Positions 23,591-36,556 of a DNA stretch of 64,000 nt are shown here, piece after piece (position 1 is the stretch's first letter; every line of letters begins with the position of its first letter). The position numbers and the translations under genes are program-made. The notes below the pieces were generated by a model. The model ran no database searches. It saw nothing but the letters and a program-made list of their open reading frames with translations, and was not told the DNA's origin. The stretch lies in contig NC_088345.1 of the NCBI RefSeq assembly GCF_036884655.1, positions 18,651,501 through 18,715,500 of the forward strand, given 5' to 3'. This DNA is from Musa acuminata AAA Group (lineage: Eukaryota; Streptophyta; Magnoliopsida; Zingiberales; Musaceae).

Positions 23591-25694
23591 TGTTGAATCT
23601 CGTATTTTGATGATGAAACTACTTGATATATGTTTATGATTTAATCTGCGTTTTGAGTGACGCAGGATGCTTCGATCAGGATGAGACAATTAAAGCAGGA
23701 AAATCATGTTGTGCCGAAGGAACATGTCAGAAGATTGGACGTCGGGACGGTGGATCGGTCGACGTATCGACAGAAGGCTTCGGGCCGTGGACTCGGGCAT
23801 CGGGCCAAGAAGAGCGGGTATTGTGCCAAGGATATCGGAGTTGCGGAGTCAACTGACCGATTGGGCAATAGGCTGCAGAAGAGGACGATGCACCGAAGAA
23901 TTGGACGAAGCGTCGAGGGACCAATGACATGTCGGACAACTTGGTTAATTGCTTAGAATTAATTATCTCGATCGAAGTTTTGTTTTTGTTGTGCAGGATT
24001 AACTATGATAACGATGAAGACATAAAGCGAAACAAAGTGTCGGAGTCAAGCGCGAAGGATTTGTTATGAGTTCGAGAGTTCGACGGAAGTCCGAAGGTTC
24101 GTCGGGAATGCTACCGGAACTAGCCGAGAATGAGTTGGGAGCTTGCCGAAGGGTTTTTCGGAAGCTCGCCGGAAGGTTCGTTGGAAGTTCGCGGAGCTCG
24201 CCGAGAAAGATCGGAGCTTGCCGACGAAGCTCGTTGAAACTCGCTAAGATCAAATCGTGAAGTCTAGGAGCTTGCCGGGAGTCCGCAGAATGGTTTCCGA
24301 GAGTTCATCGGAAGACCGCCGGAAGTTTGCCGGAAGCTCGCCAGAAGAAGTCTTGACTTGCGAACTTTGTAATAGCTTAGAAAATGTCTTTAAATTCATA
24401 GTTAGCACGTTAATTAGGGTTAGGATTAGGAGTTAATCCTATAACCCAAGTAGGGGCCAATTAGGCCCAAGTTCGGACTGGTTTGGACCAAGTTTGGAGC
24501 CAAACCAAGTGAGCTGGAATAGTGAAAGAGGTGGCACCGCCAGGGTTGGAGGTAGCACCGCCCAGGCTATGTCTTCCAGCGAGACTGGGCGGTGCAACCG
24601 CCCCAGCCAAGAGGTGCAACCGCCTAGAGCTCAATCTTCGAGCAAGACTGGGCGGTGCAACCTCCCTGACAAAGAGGTGGCACCGCCTGAGCTCGGTCTT
24701 CGAGCTCTGGCAGAGAGGTGCAACCGCCTCTGACAGAGGTGGCACCGCTTAGAGGCTCAGTCTTCGAGCTCTGTCAAGCGGTGCAATTTGCGCCTAGAGG
24801 CTCAGTCTTCGAGCTTCGAGTACCTTATCATTACTGCAAACCTCCTACATAACTACAGCTCTTTGCGCCTTTACGAACAAGTTTCTAAGTTCTAATCTTT
24901 CCGAATCTGGATTCAGACGTCAATAGGTGTTTTCGTACGATCTTTACATTGCAGCTTACATTTACGTCTTGAATCTGTTTATAACTGCGAATTGTCTTCT
25001 GCGCTTTTACGAACGAGTTTCCTTGCAGTTTACATTTACATTTTGATTCTATTTATAACTGCAAACTGTCTTTTGTAATTTTACGAACGAGTTTCAACAT
25101 TTAGACGTAAAACTGCATTTAGACATAAATCGGCTTTCCTCGCACAATCATCAGATTTCAGTTTACGTTTACATCTTGATTTCAACTGCATATTGCCTTC
25201 TGCGAGTATACAAACGAGTTTCAAAGTTCAGACGTAAATCTGCGTTTAAGACGTAAATCTACGTTTAGACGTAAATCTGCGTTTAGACGTAAATCTGCGT
25301 TTAGACGTAAATCTTCGTTTAGACGTAAATCTGCTTTTTGCAGATTACTTTTTGAGTTGTACAATAGCAGCACATTGTCTTTATACTTCTGCTTAAACTA
25401 CGCTTAGACGCAAACTGTGTTTAGACGCAAACTGCGCTTAGACGCAATCTGCGCTTAGACGCAAACTGCGCTTAGACGCAATCTGAGTTTAGACGCAATC
25501 TGCATTTAGACGCAAACTGCGTTTAGATGCTAACTGTGTTTAAACGTAAATTGCACTTAATCATAAGTAATCTTAGAATCGGCTTTTGCATCAAAATAGT
25601 TTTTATTGAACGAACGCAGCTTTCGTTTTTAATCGCTGAAAGATTTCCGCTGCACTAATTCACCCCCCCCCTCTTAGTGCTCTCGATCCTAACA
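23591..25694 (+). repeat. TE6 3' LTR
   Basis: It is 2104 bp. Unlike the 5' LTR it keeps the palindromic cluster (24530-24790), but it jumps at about 24810-24830 from TCTTCGAGCTT to the ACCTTATCATTACTGC part, so the segment with TATA box and transcribed leader is missing. The 18 bp array is at 25222-25560. Confidence 0.92.
24530..24790. promoter_or_regulatory. Palindromic cluster in TE6 3' LTR
   Basis: About eight GGTGGCACCGCC or GGCGGTGCAACCGCC-like imperfect palindromes lie in tandem, spaced by AGCTCGGTCTTCGAGCT-like words. It corresponds to the cluster that is deleted from the 5' LTR. Confidence 0.6.
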
Positions 25695-28613
25695 GAAATT
25701 TGATCTTTAAGTCGTTATAATTCTCCCAAGTGGCATCTTCTGCTGGTAGGTTTGCCCACTATATTAGCACTTCAGTAGTGGATCATCGTTATTGACTCAC
25801 GATCCGTCGATCAATAATGGCACTTAGTTGGGTCTGGAGTTCGCCTTGGGTAGTCATATTTGGTAGATGGCTTTGGGCTATCTCATTTTGTCCCATCTTA
25901 AGCTTTAAACACGACACATGGAAGATTGGAAGGATTCGAGAGCTAGCAGGTAAGTCCAATCTGTATGCTACTGCTCCGATACGCTCCAAAATTTGGTAGG
26001 GCCCATTGAACTGAGGTGAAAGTTTCATAGATGCTCTGGTCTGGATTGATGTTTGCTTGTATGGCTAGTGTTGTAGGAAGACCCAATCTCTTACTGAAAT
26101 TTCTCTTTTACCTTTGTGTTGATCATATTATTATTTCATCCTTACTTGAGCTGCAGTGAGATTGTCTTTTAGTAAATTTAGCATTTTGTCTCTGTTCTAT
26201 AATTCCTTGTCTACTTGTTCTACTTTAAAGGTGCCCAACACATATTTTGGGATCACAGGGGGAGGTCGACTATACATAGCCTCATAGGGAGTACATTTTG
26301 TGGATGAATGATAAGTTGTTTTATACCACTACTCGGCCTAGGGAAGCCACTTTGTCCGCTCTTTTGGTCGTTCACTTGTGAAGCATCTGAGGTAAGTCTC
26401 CAAGCACCTATTCACTACTTCAGTCTGGTCGTCGGTTTGTGAGTGATATGTCATACTCATTTTCAATTTAGTGTCATGCATCTAGAATAACTCTATCCAA
26501 AATATACTTGTGAAGACCCTATCATGATCACTTACAATAGATCTCGGCATCCTATGCAATTTTATAATATTCTCCATAAAGATTCGACCAATACTAGAAG
26601 CAGTTTAAGGATTACAAACAACGCAAAAGTGAGCATACTTTATAAGGCGATCAACCACGACAAGAATTGTACTTTTTCCTTATGATGAGGGAAGCCCTTC
26701 GATGAAGTCTATTGATATATCAGTCCATATTGAGTCCGGGATGAGTAGAGGTTGCAACTTTCCAGGGCTTGCCATTGTCTCGCCTTTATGTCGTTGACAT
26801 ATATCACATTGTGCCATAAATTTAGCAATAATATTTTTCATCCCTATCCAATAAAAACTTTGCTTAATTCTCTTATAGGTTCTAAGGAACCTAGAGTGCC
26901 CGGTTGTAGGTGTGAAATGCATCTCTTGAAGGATGGTCTTTATGCAAGTAGAATTTGGCATAATCATAATACGTCCCTTATAGCATAATTCTTTTGAGTC
27001 TCAACTGTAATGAGCCATAGAGCTTGGTGCTTCCTCCATTTTTTTATAATCTTATTAGTATAAGTGAGGGGGTGACTATCTTGCATTAGTACAATACCAA
27101 TTCTGACTCCAAAGGTATCGGTTTCAATAACAAAAGTCTTGCCGAAGTTGGGTAGTACTAATACGAGTATTGTTATCATTGCGGCTTTAAGTTCGTTGAA
27201 GGCGGTGGTGGCTTTGTCCAACCATTGGAAAGCATCTTTTTTTCAGCAAGAAAGTAAAGGGTGCACTGATCTTTCTATAGTTTTTCACAAACTTGCGGTA
27301 GTATCCTATTAAATCGAGAAAGCCACGTAGCGATTTTATGTTCCTCGGGGTCAGCCAGTTCTACATTGCTTCAATTTTGGAGGGGTCAACTGCCACACCT
27401 TCCTCTAATATGATATGCCCAAGATATTTCACCTTCTATTGAAGAAAGCTGCACTTCGATTTTTTGACAAAAAGAACATGTTCTCGCAAAATCGTCAAAA
27501 CAAGTTGTTAGTGCTGAAAATGACTTTCAAGAGAAGAGCTGTAAATAAGGATATCGTCGAAGAAAACAAGCACAAATTTATAAAGATAATTTTAAAAAAT
27601 ATTATTCATTAGGCTCTAAAAGGTGGAGGGAGCATTGGTGAGACCAAAGAACATTACCAAAAATTCGTAGTGGCCGTTGTGTATTCGAAAGATAGTTTTC
27701 GGTATGTCTTCTTCGCACACTCATATTTGATAATACCCAGATCGAAGGTAAGCTTTATGAAGACTCGTGCTCCCTTTAATTTATCAAGCAATTTATCTAC
27801 TACTGGAATAGGATATTTTTCCTTGACGGTTATGTCGTTGAGAGCTCGGTAATCAATGCACATTTTCCATATTCCGTCCTTTCGTACAAGGAGCACCGGT
27901 GAAGAGCAGGGGATGCAACTTGGCTGAATAACTCCTGTTTTGAGCATCTCTTTTACAATTCTTTCTATTTCATCCTTATGGAGATATAGATACTGATATG
28001 ACTGAGTATTTGCTAGAGGTTTGCTCGAAAGAATCGATATACAATGATCATGTCAACGAGTAGGAGGTAGGTTGCGTGGTTCATCTAATATATCTGAAAA
28101 TTCAGCAAGCAAAGGAAGTAGGTTTGGATCTTCAAATTCTTTTAGCTCTCCCTTAGTTTTCTACTCAAGTTGTACCGAAAAGCCACTGCATGCTTTATGC
28201 AAAACCTTCTCCATTCATTATGTGCAAATTGTCGTTACGTCGCCCCCACGTTTCCTATGCAATATCATCTGTTTCCCCTTACTGTAAAATTTCATAATTA
28301 GTTTCATAAAATTTTAGGAAACATCACCTAATGCCTTCAGCCATTCGATGTTGAGCACATCCTCAAAATCATCAAGAGGGAGGAGGAAGAAATCTGCAAT
28401 TATCTCTTGATCCTGTAACACCAGTTTCACCCGCAGGCACCTATGATGACACTTCAAAATTCGTCTGTCGGCGACCTTAATGTCAAACCTACTACAATTC
28501 TTGATAGGTAAGGTTGTATGGATAGCAACCTTGTTGTTCATAAAACTATTAGTGCTCCTAGTGTCAATAAGAATGGTGATAGGTTGTTGCTTCAGAAGTC
28601 CTCCCACTTTCAT
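25695..28613 (-). pseudogene. pol: TE5 pol remnant (PR-RT-RNase H-IN-chromodomain)
   Basis: Protease is at 28314-28613; the active site reads IDTRSTNSF, with Gly to Arg. RT starts at 27947 (SPVLLVRKDGIWKMCIDYR) and keeps the catalytic FFDDILIY near 27541-27575, typical of chromoviruses. RNase H is at 26964-27221 with ETDTFG in place of the usual DAS. Integrase spans about 26330-26967, with the zinc-finger part (CDICQRHKG) and D, D, E residues visible in TDISIDF, VSDHDRVF and QTEVVNR. The C-terminal part at 25789-26028 has [10 protein letters not shown] and [10 protein letters not shown]. Next to the TE6 junction (about 25700-25785) a chromodomain reads EVLI, stop, WANLPAEDATWENYNDLK. Stops and shifts are frequent throughout. 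Confidence 0.9.
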
Positions 28614-28721
28614 CGTTTACGGGTTGGCGTAACCAGCAAGGGCATGCATCGTAATATCGACTAGCTGCTGTTCTTCATCCACGACCTCTTCCTCATGCTC
28701 CTGGACCTCCTCCTCCATCTT

Positions 28722-29530
28722 TTAAAGAGATTCAATCAGTAGGAGGTGGCCCCTTTTGCAGCGATGATCACGGTTCCACGGCTCGTCGCAATGCCAACAA
28801 AGACCCTTTGCTGATCGGTCACATAGTTCTTCTCTTGTCAATTTTTTTGGCAACGAAGGATGGCTGGGAGCAGAAGAAGGTTTATATGTCATGGGCCTAG
28901 GAGAGTTTCTTATCCTCCAAGCATCATGGTTGAGTTGTTCTTCTTGTATTTGGGTGAAAGAAATCGCAGTTGTCATGGTACGGGGCTACCGCGCCTTAAC
29001 CTCCCCTTTTATCTCTGGCTTGAGTCCCTCGATGAATGTTCCTAACAATTGATGGTCAGTCCAATCACAAGCAAGGTAGGATAGCTTCTCAAACCTGGTT
29101 TGGTACTCTTGAATCATAGAGGTTTGTCGAATCTTTGTGAGTTGGCCATCGATATTTTCATACTCCATAGGTCCGAAATGATTCAGCATTGCGTTCTTAA
29201 ATTAGTTCCATGTCGGAGCCCCATGATTGTATTCTAGCCAATTGTACTATTGAATAGCATCTCCTTTAAGGTGAATGACAGTAATTTCCACCATAGCTTC
29301 ATTTGACGTTTGGTAGTAGCGAAAGTAACGTTCGACGTGCGAAATCCACCCCGTTGGGTCTCCTTCCCATTGCGAGAAATCTACCCTCATGCATGACTGA
29401 AGCATGTCCGAGGGCTGTCCCTCCTTCTCTAGAGGCCTCTCTAAACTCTTTCCTTACTGAAATTTGGTTGGACTCGTCGGTTGTCCAATTCTGAATTCTA
29501 CAAACAAAGCGCAGTTTGTCCTCCAAGCGT
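28722..29530 (-). pseudogene. gag: TE5 gag remnant
   Basis: This is a Ty3/gypsy gag (retrotrans_gag family). The piece 28986-29189 reads FGPMEYENIDGQLTKIRQT and ends FIEGLKPEIKGEVKAR, the typical capsid signature. The piece 28722-28976 ends in a chromovirus zinc knuckle, CWHCDEPWNRDHRC. An N-terminal piece is at 29299-29526. Frameshifts separate the three. Confidence 0.85.
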
Positions 29531-30536
29531 GATTCAATCCAAGATTCTCATGCTTAAAATTTGGCATCAATTGGATCTTGAGAAACCATAATATATGCCT
29601 CTAGATCAAAGATGTCCCTATCTTTTTTTTGTTAATGGGTTAATGGCATGGGGTGGTGGAAGGTTCGGAAAAATTGAGGATCACGGAGAGGTACTGCAGC
29701 AGATTTTTATATCTAAAGTGTAGCAGTTTGGACATAAAAGATCAGTGGTTTATATTGAGAATTTTTTGACAAAACCAAAGGAAAATCTACTGTATGAAAG
29801 TTTTAAAGCTGTTGTAAAAATTTAGTAAAGATTTGGACAGGAAAAACGTAGTAGCAAGATCAAACAAATAGTGCTATGCTGCTAGAATTCTGTAGTGCAT
29901 CTAGCAGTTTGGACGTAAAAGATTAGTAGTTTATATAAAGAATTTTTTGACAAAACCAAAGGAAAATCTGATGTTAGGAAGTGTCAAAGTTGTTATAAAA
30001 ATTTTGTAGAGATTTAAATAGAAAAAATACAGTAGTAAGATCAAACAAATAGTACTATGCGGTTGGAATTCTGCAATGCATCTTTCGTCGAGAGATAAAA
30101 ACTTTATGACGAAAAGTTTATGCAGCAATATAGAAATGATTTTCTTAGATTTTTGAATAAGGATAACTAAATTACAGCAGCAGTAAGGTAGAAAACTAGA
30201 ACCTATTGCAATTCATGGGGAGATTAAAGGATGATCCGCGATGGTGGAGATGATGGCAGAATTCGACGATAATCTTTTAAGCAATTGTGGGAATTACTAT
30301 GGGCGATTATGGAGAGCTGATGGATGGCTAGATTTTTGAATAAAGATAACTAAATTACAATAGGAGTAAGGTAGGAAACCAGAACCTATTGCAATTCACT
30401 CGTAGATCAAAGGATGATCCATAGTGGTGGAGATGACGGCGGAATTCGACGATGATCTTTTAAGCAATTGTGGGAATTGCTTTGGGCAGTTGTGGAGGGC
30501 TGATGGATGGCTGTGGAAGGGCAGTGAAACACCAAG
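29531..30536 (-). repeat. TE5 leader with two tandem duplications
   Basis: No coding sequence is seen. Two separate duplications lie side by side. One has a period of about 181 bp (29722-29902 repeated from 29903, start AGCAGTTTGGAC). The other has a period of about 183 bp (30148-30330 repeated from 30331, start GATTTTTGAATAA). Copies differ by point changes, so both duplications are older than much of the decay. Confidence 0.75.
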
Positions 30537-30540
30537 AACG

Positions 30541-30556
30541 CTGCTCTAATACCAAA
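30541..30556 (-). other. TE5 primer binding site
   Basis: On the minus strand, TTTGGTATTAGAGCAG follows the LTR end. It matches the initiator tRNA-Met complement with one change and sets the orientation of the element. Confidence 0.85.
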
Positions 30557-30890
30557 TGTTAGAACCCTAGTGGATTCTAAGCTTGGGGTTGATCTCTTTA
30601 GGGGATCGACCTCCTTGGAACTCTATAGGGATTCCTTCCTCCAAGATGCTACTCAAAGGCTGCTAAAAAGATTCATCTATTACTTATCAAAAAAGGATAA
30701 ATATATGACTATCTATAGGGCTTCTAAACCTCAATTGCTAAAAGGACTCCTACTCTAAGAAGCAACCTCCCAACTAACCCTAACCCTATCGGCCTCTTCA
30801 CCTCTTTAATAGGGGTCGGCAAGGTAGGTTTTACATGAATGCCTTTTTTAATAAAATTCTATTAGTACTCTCCTAGCTACAGTCCTAACA
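30557..30890 (-). repeat. TE5 5' LTR
   Basis: It is 334 bp, TGTTAGAACC to GTCCTAACA, followed by GATTG, the second copy of the target duplication. Confidence 0.92.
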
Positions 30891-30895
30891 GATTG

Positions 30896-30964
30896 CTTAT
30901 ATACCTACTAGATATGTATATATATATAACTACTAGTAGGTATATACCTACTAGATATGTATAT

Positions 30965-31030
<66 letters not shown>

Positions 31031-31692
31031 ATATAGTTGCATATGATATAGATATATATTAAATATGTATGTATGTATGTGACATGTCATATTAGGAGAC
31101 CAAATCAAAGAAACCTCTCTCTCGATAATATTAAGTCGGTAAACATGAGCCAATTATATTGACCCACATGGTGTGGCCTTCCATTATTATAGATAAGGAC
31201 TAATTCTCGATGTAGGTTGAGTTAGTCGAGTCCTTCGATGCTCACCTATATCGCGATTTGCTATCTTGCCTACGATAACCTAAGGACATAGTATGCTTGG
31301 TCGAGTCCTACGAGAGTATATCATCAAATCAGACTCATCTTATAACGATGGTGTTGACTTAACCGGACATCATAGTTGGTCGAGTCCCTTGAGACCATAG
31401 TGGTTCGGAGGCCGAACAGGATGAGAATCACAATGAGTTGTGATCGGTAAGAGTTGCCTACCTTTTGGGCTTAGTGTTATTGGTCGAGTCCCTCAAGGTT
31501 ACACTAAGATGCTGATTGGATCCCGATCCCCACTAGAAGTCTATCAAAGACTTTCGTTTCATGTGCTGAGGGTGTCGCATGACTCACTAGTAAAATAGTG
31601 GGAGTAGATTAAGATAGAAGTCCATATCTTATTTGTTTATTTTTATAAAATCTACATGTCATTTACTTCTATTGCATCTTTATTTTCAAAAA
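30896..31692 (+). other. TE4 leader, second part, with hairpin array
   Basis: The leader resumes after TE5. A TA-rich microsatellite spans about 30905-31036. Four copies of a TTGGTCGAGTCCCTCGAGG-like core are centred near 31232, 31307, 31386 and 31490. Each is flanked by arms that can pair. The same four occur in TE10, in the same order. Confidence 0.75.
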
Positions 31693-32817
31693 ATGTCGCT
31701 TTCAAATCCTTTACATGGTATACTTGATGTCAACCGCCTCACTGGTCCAAATTATACAGATTGGCTCCGCAACTTGAGAATTGTTCTCACGGTGGAGAAA
31801 ATCATGTACGTCCTTGATACAGTGATGCCTATGCCCGATAAAGGTGTAAGCAAGGATGAGATTGCTCACTACGTGAAGTACATAGATGACTCCACTCTTG
31901 CTCAATGTTACATATTGGGCTCCATAACTCCTGAGCTATAGAGACAACATGAAAAGATGGATGTCAGATCTATTCTCCTACATGTCCGTAAACTATTTGA
32001 GGAATACAGAAGAACTCAGTGATATGAGATATCCAAGAGCCTCTTCCATGCTATGATGACTGAGGGGACACCAATTCAAAACCATATCCTAAAGATGATT
32101 GAGTGGATAGAGAAACTCACAGGTCTAGGAATGGTCCTAGAAGATAACATGTATATAGATCTTGTGCTTCAGTCCCTATCAGATTCCTTTTCATATTTCA
32201 TAATGAATTTTAATATGAACAAGCTTGAGGTGACTCTCCCTGAGCTCCTCAATATATTGAGGGAGGCAGAGAGAACTATCAAGAAAGAGAAGCCAGTTAT
32301 CTATAATAGTGAGACCAGAAAGAAAAGGAAAGCAGAAAAGTCCCTTAATAAGGGTAAGGGTAAGGGCAAGGGCAAGAGCAAACTAGGTAAAGCAAAGGTT
32401 GCTAAGAAAGACCCGGCAAAGGACAAAGGTCAGTGCTTCCACTGCGATAAAGATGGGCACTGGAAGAGAAACTGCAAAGAGTACCTTGCAGAGAGGGTGA
32501 AACTAAAGCTTGGAGAAGCTTTAGGTACATTCATGATCAGTCTCCATTTGTTAGATTCTTATGATAATACATGAGTCTTGGATACCGGTAGTGCTTATCA
32601 TATTTATAATTTGTTGCATGTTCTAGCAAGACGTAGGAGATTGGTGAGAGATGCGATAGACTTCAAGATGGGCAATAGAGCAAGAGTTGCTGTAGTAGCT
32701 GTTGGCGAGGTCACCCTACATCTACTTGGTGGAGCTATTATTACATTTGATGTATACAATTTTGTTCCTTCTATTATCAAAAATAATATTTTCATTTCAT
32801 GTTTGATAGTTAGTTGA
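31693..32817 (+). pseudogene. gag: TE4 gag and protease with three in-frame stops
   Basis: The ATG at 31693 opens gag: [20 protein letters not shown], a DUF4219/UBN2-type copia gag. One frame runs to 32817, interrupted by TAG (31939-31941), TGA (32020-32022) and TGA (32572-32574). TE10 has CAG and CGA at the first two places, so these are C-to-T changes. The basic region (KGKGKGKGK) and an intact zinc knuckle [14 protein letters not shown] lie near 32425-32475. After the third stop follows protease with LDTGSAYHI at about 32578-32605. Except for the stops, the coding sequence is well preserved. Confidence 0.88.
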
Positions 32818-33215
32818 CGTAAATTAGTTTTTGAGAACAATAGTTATTCGATATTATTAGATGATGATGTCATAACAAGAGGAACATTACATAATGGTTT
32901 GTTTATGCTAGACACTGCTCCACATATCATAAATGTAAGTGTGTCCAAGGGAAAATGAGATGAGGTGAATAGTGTATACCTGTGGCGTGACATTGTAGGC
33001 TAGGTCACATTCATGAGGGAAGGATTCAAAAGTTGCTAAAGGATAGATATCTAGATCCATTCGACTATGAGTCATATGCAACTTGTGAGCCTTGCCTTCG
33101 TAGAAAACTGACCCACTCTTCTTTTAGTGGAACTGGAGAGAGAGCCACTGAGCTGTTGGAACTCTTACATAGTGATGTATCTGGACCCATATCAACTCAT
33201 GTCATAAGTGGTTAC
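32818..33215 (+). pseudogene. pol: TE4 integrase, N-terminal piece
   Basis: This is the GAG-pre-integrase zinc region and the start of integrase. HIHERMIQ-like and CEPCLRRKLT sequences are visible, followed by ELLHSDVSGP with the first catalytic aspartate (near 33165). It is cut by the TE7 solo LTR at 33215 and continues at 34900. Confidence 0.8.
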
Positions 33216-34894
<1,679 letters not shown>

Positions 34895-34899
34895 GTTAC

Positions 34900-35228
34900 T
34901 CCTACTTTATTACTTTTACTGATGATTTCTTAAGGTATGGACATCTATACTTGATGAAGTATAAGTCCGAGGCCTTTGAGAAATTCATAGAGTATAAGAA
35001 TGAAGTGGAGAACCAGACTAGAAAGTGTATCAAGACTCTTCGATCAGATCGAGGAGGTAAGTATAGAGTTCACCTAGTTCCTCAAGGACTATGGGATTCT
35101 ATCCCAATTTACACCTCCTTATGCACCTCAACTCAATGGTGTCTCTGAAAGGAGGAATCATACATTGTTAAACATGGTGTGGTCCATGATGAGTTTCGCT
35201 GACCTACTCATCTCATTCTGAGGATGCG
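34900..35228 (+). pseudogene. pol: TE4 integrase, middle piece
   Basis: Integrase continues with TDDFLRYGHLYLMKYKSEAF. The second catalytic aspartate lies in LRSDRGGKY. A frameshift follows at about 35060. The nucleotide similarity to TE10 runs to TCTCATTCTGAGGATGCG, where TE8 interrupts. Confidence 0.85.
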
Positions 35229-36556
35229 TGTTGAATCTCGGATTTTGATGATAAAATTAATTGTTAATTGTTTGATCTAATCTATATATTGAGAAAAGTG
35301 TGCAGGATTAACTACAATAGAAGTAAGACATAAAGCATGTGTTGTGCCGGAGTCAAGATTGAGATCTCGTTAGAAGTTTAAGAGTTCGTCAAAAATCCGG
35401 ACGTTCATTGGAAGTTCTATCGGAACCAACCGAGAAGTCCAGGAGCTTACCAAAGAAGCTCGTCAGAACTCGCCAAGAAGATTATCATAAAGTCTGGGAG
35501 CTTACCGGGAGCCCGTCGGAACATTGTTGAAAGTTCGTCGGAAGATCGCTGGAAGCTCGCCAGAAGAGCAATTGACATATCGGAATAATAATGCTTTGAT
35601 TATGTCTTAGTTATTATATTTAGATAGTAGATTGAGTTAGAATTGGGAGGTAATCCCACTAACTTAATTAGGGGCCAACTGGGCCCTTAACATGGCTAAA
35701 TTGGGTCGGATTGAATAGCCCATTCAACCCCTAAAAACATGGCCAGCGATAGCACCGCCAGGGCTGGTGGTGGCACCGCCCGGGAGACCTAGTCTCCCAA
35801 GTGGTCTGGGCGGCGGTACCGCTAGCAGTTAATGTTGCTAGTGGTGGTATCGCCAGAGCTCGGTCTCCGAGCTTTGTCAGGCAGTGGTACCACCCAGACT
35901 AGGTGGTGGTACCTCCTAGTGTCATACTACAGGCGATAGTACCGCCCAGTAATGGAGGTGGTACTGCTAGGACCCCGAAATATGGAGATATGACACTTTT
36001 TAGCTTCAATTTTTGAAGTCATTGGGGCTTATAAATACCCCACCCTTTTCTACATGAAAGGGTAACAAAGTGTATGTGTGAAAAATTTTAAGTGTTTAGG
36101 GTATGAAAAGTGTTATAAAAGTGAGAAGAGTTCTCCTCCTCCCTCTCTTAGCCTTATAACCATCCAAAAAAGAGGAGTGAGACTTGTAAGGGTTGTCTAC
36201 TAAACCCGGCAAAAGGAGAAAGAGTTATAAAAGGTGGTTGGTCTTCTCCTATTGAAGAAAAGCCTTTAGTGGATGTCGGTGACCTCGATGGAGGAGGAAT
36301 TTGAAGTGGATGTAAGTCTCATTGACCGAACCACTTTAAATTCCGGTTTGCTTTTCCTTTTGTGCAATTTACTTAACTGCAAATCTCCTTGAGCTTCTCC
36401 TTACATTCTTACAAAAGTTTTAAGTTCAATATCTTTCCAAAATGATTTGAATCGAGATGAACTTTATACGAAATCGAAGAATTTTTTGTTGCACTAATTC
36501 ACACCCCCACCCACGCCCCCACCCCCCCCCTCTTAGTGCCGCCCTTGATCATAACA
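35229..36556 (+). mobile_element. TE8: solo Sirevirus LTR
   Basis: It is 1328 bp, TGTTGAATCTCGG to CATAACA, flanked by a perfect ATGCG duplication (35224-35228 and 36557-36561). The palindromic cluster is at 35745-35965, TATAAATA at 36030-36037, and a C run at 36522-36530. It resembles the TE12 LTR most in its first part (GTGTGCAGGATTAACTAC) but lacks the 18 bp array. The interrupted integrase sequence resumes on the other side. Confidence 0.93.

Larger units (their letters stand above)
17671..25694 (+). mobile_element. TE6: full-length gag-only Sirevirus derivative
   Basis: The LTRs are 17671-19749 and 23591-25694, flanked by a perfect GAAAT duplication (17666-17670 and 25695-25699). Total length is 8024 bp. 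Only a gag gene is present between the LTRs; no integrase, reverse transcriptase or RNase H is detectable. About 2.8 kb of AT-rich DNA takes their place. The LTRs agree well (by eye 1-2% mismatches in the first 870 bp) except for two large, non-overlapping deletions. The element sits in the chromodomain region of TE5. Confidence 0.93.
17233..30890 (-). mobile_element. TE5: Ty3/gypsy chromovirus (Reina-like), split by TE6
   Basis: The LTRs are at 30557-30890 (5', since the element runs on the minus strand) and 17233-17610 (3'). They are flanked by a perfect GATTG duplication (17228-17232 and 30891-30895). Without TE6 the element is about 5.6 kb. Gag, protease, RT, RNase H, integrase and chromodomain occur in the gypsy order, with integrase after RNase H. 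The short LTR and the chromodomain suggest the Reina clade. Many stops make it inactive. TE6 sits in the chromodomain tail, close to the 3' LTR. Confidence 0.93.
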
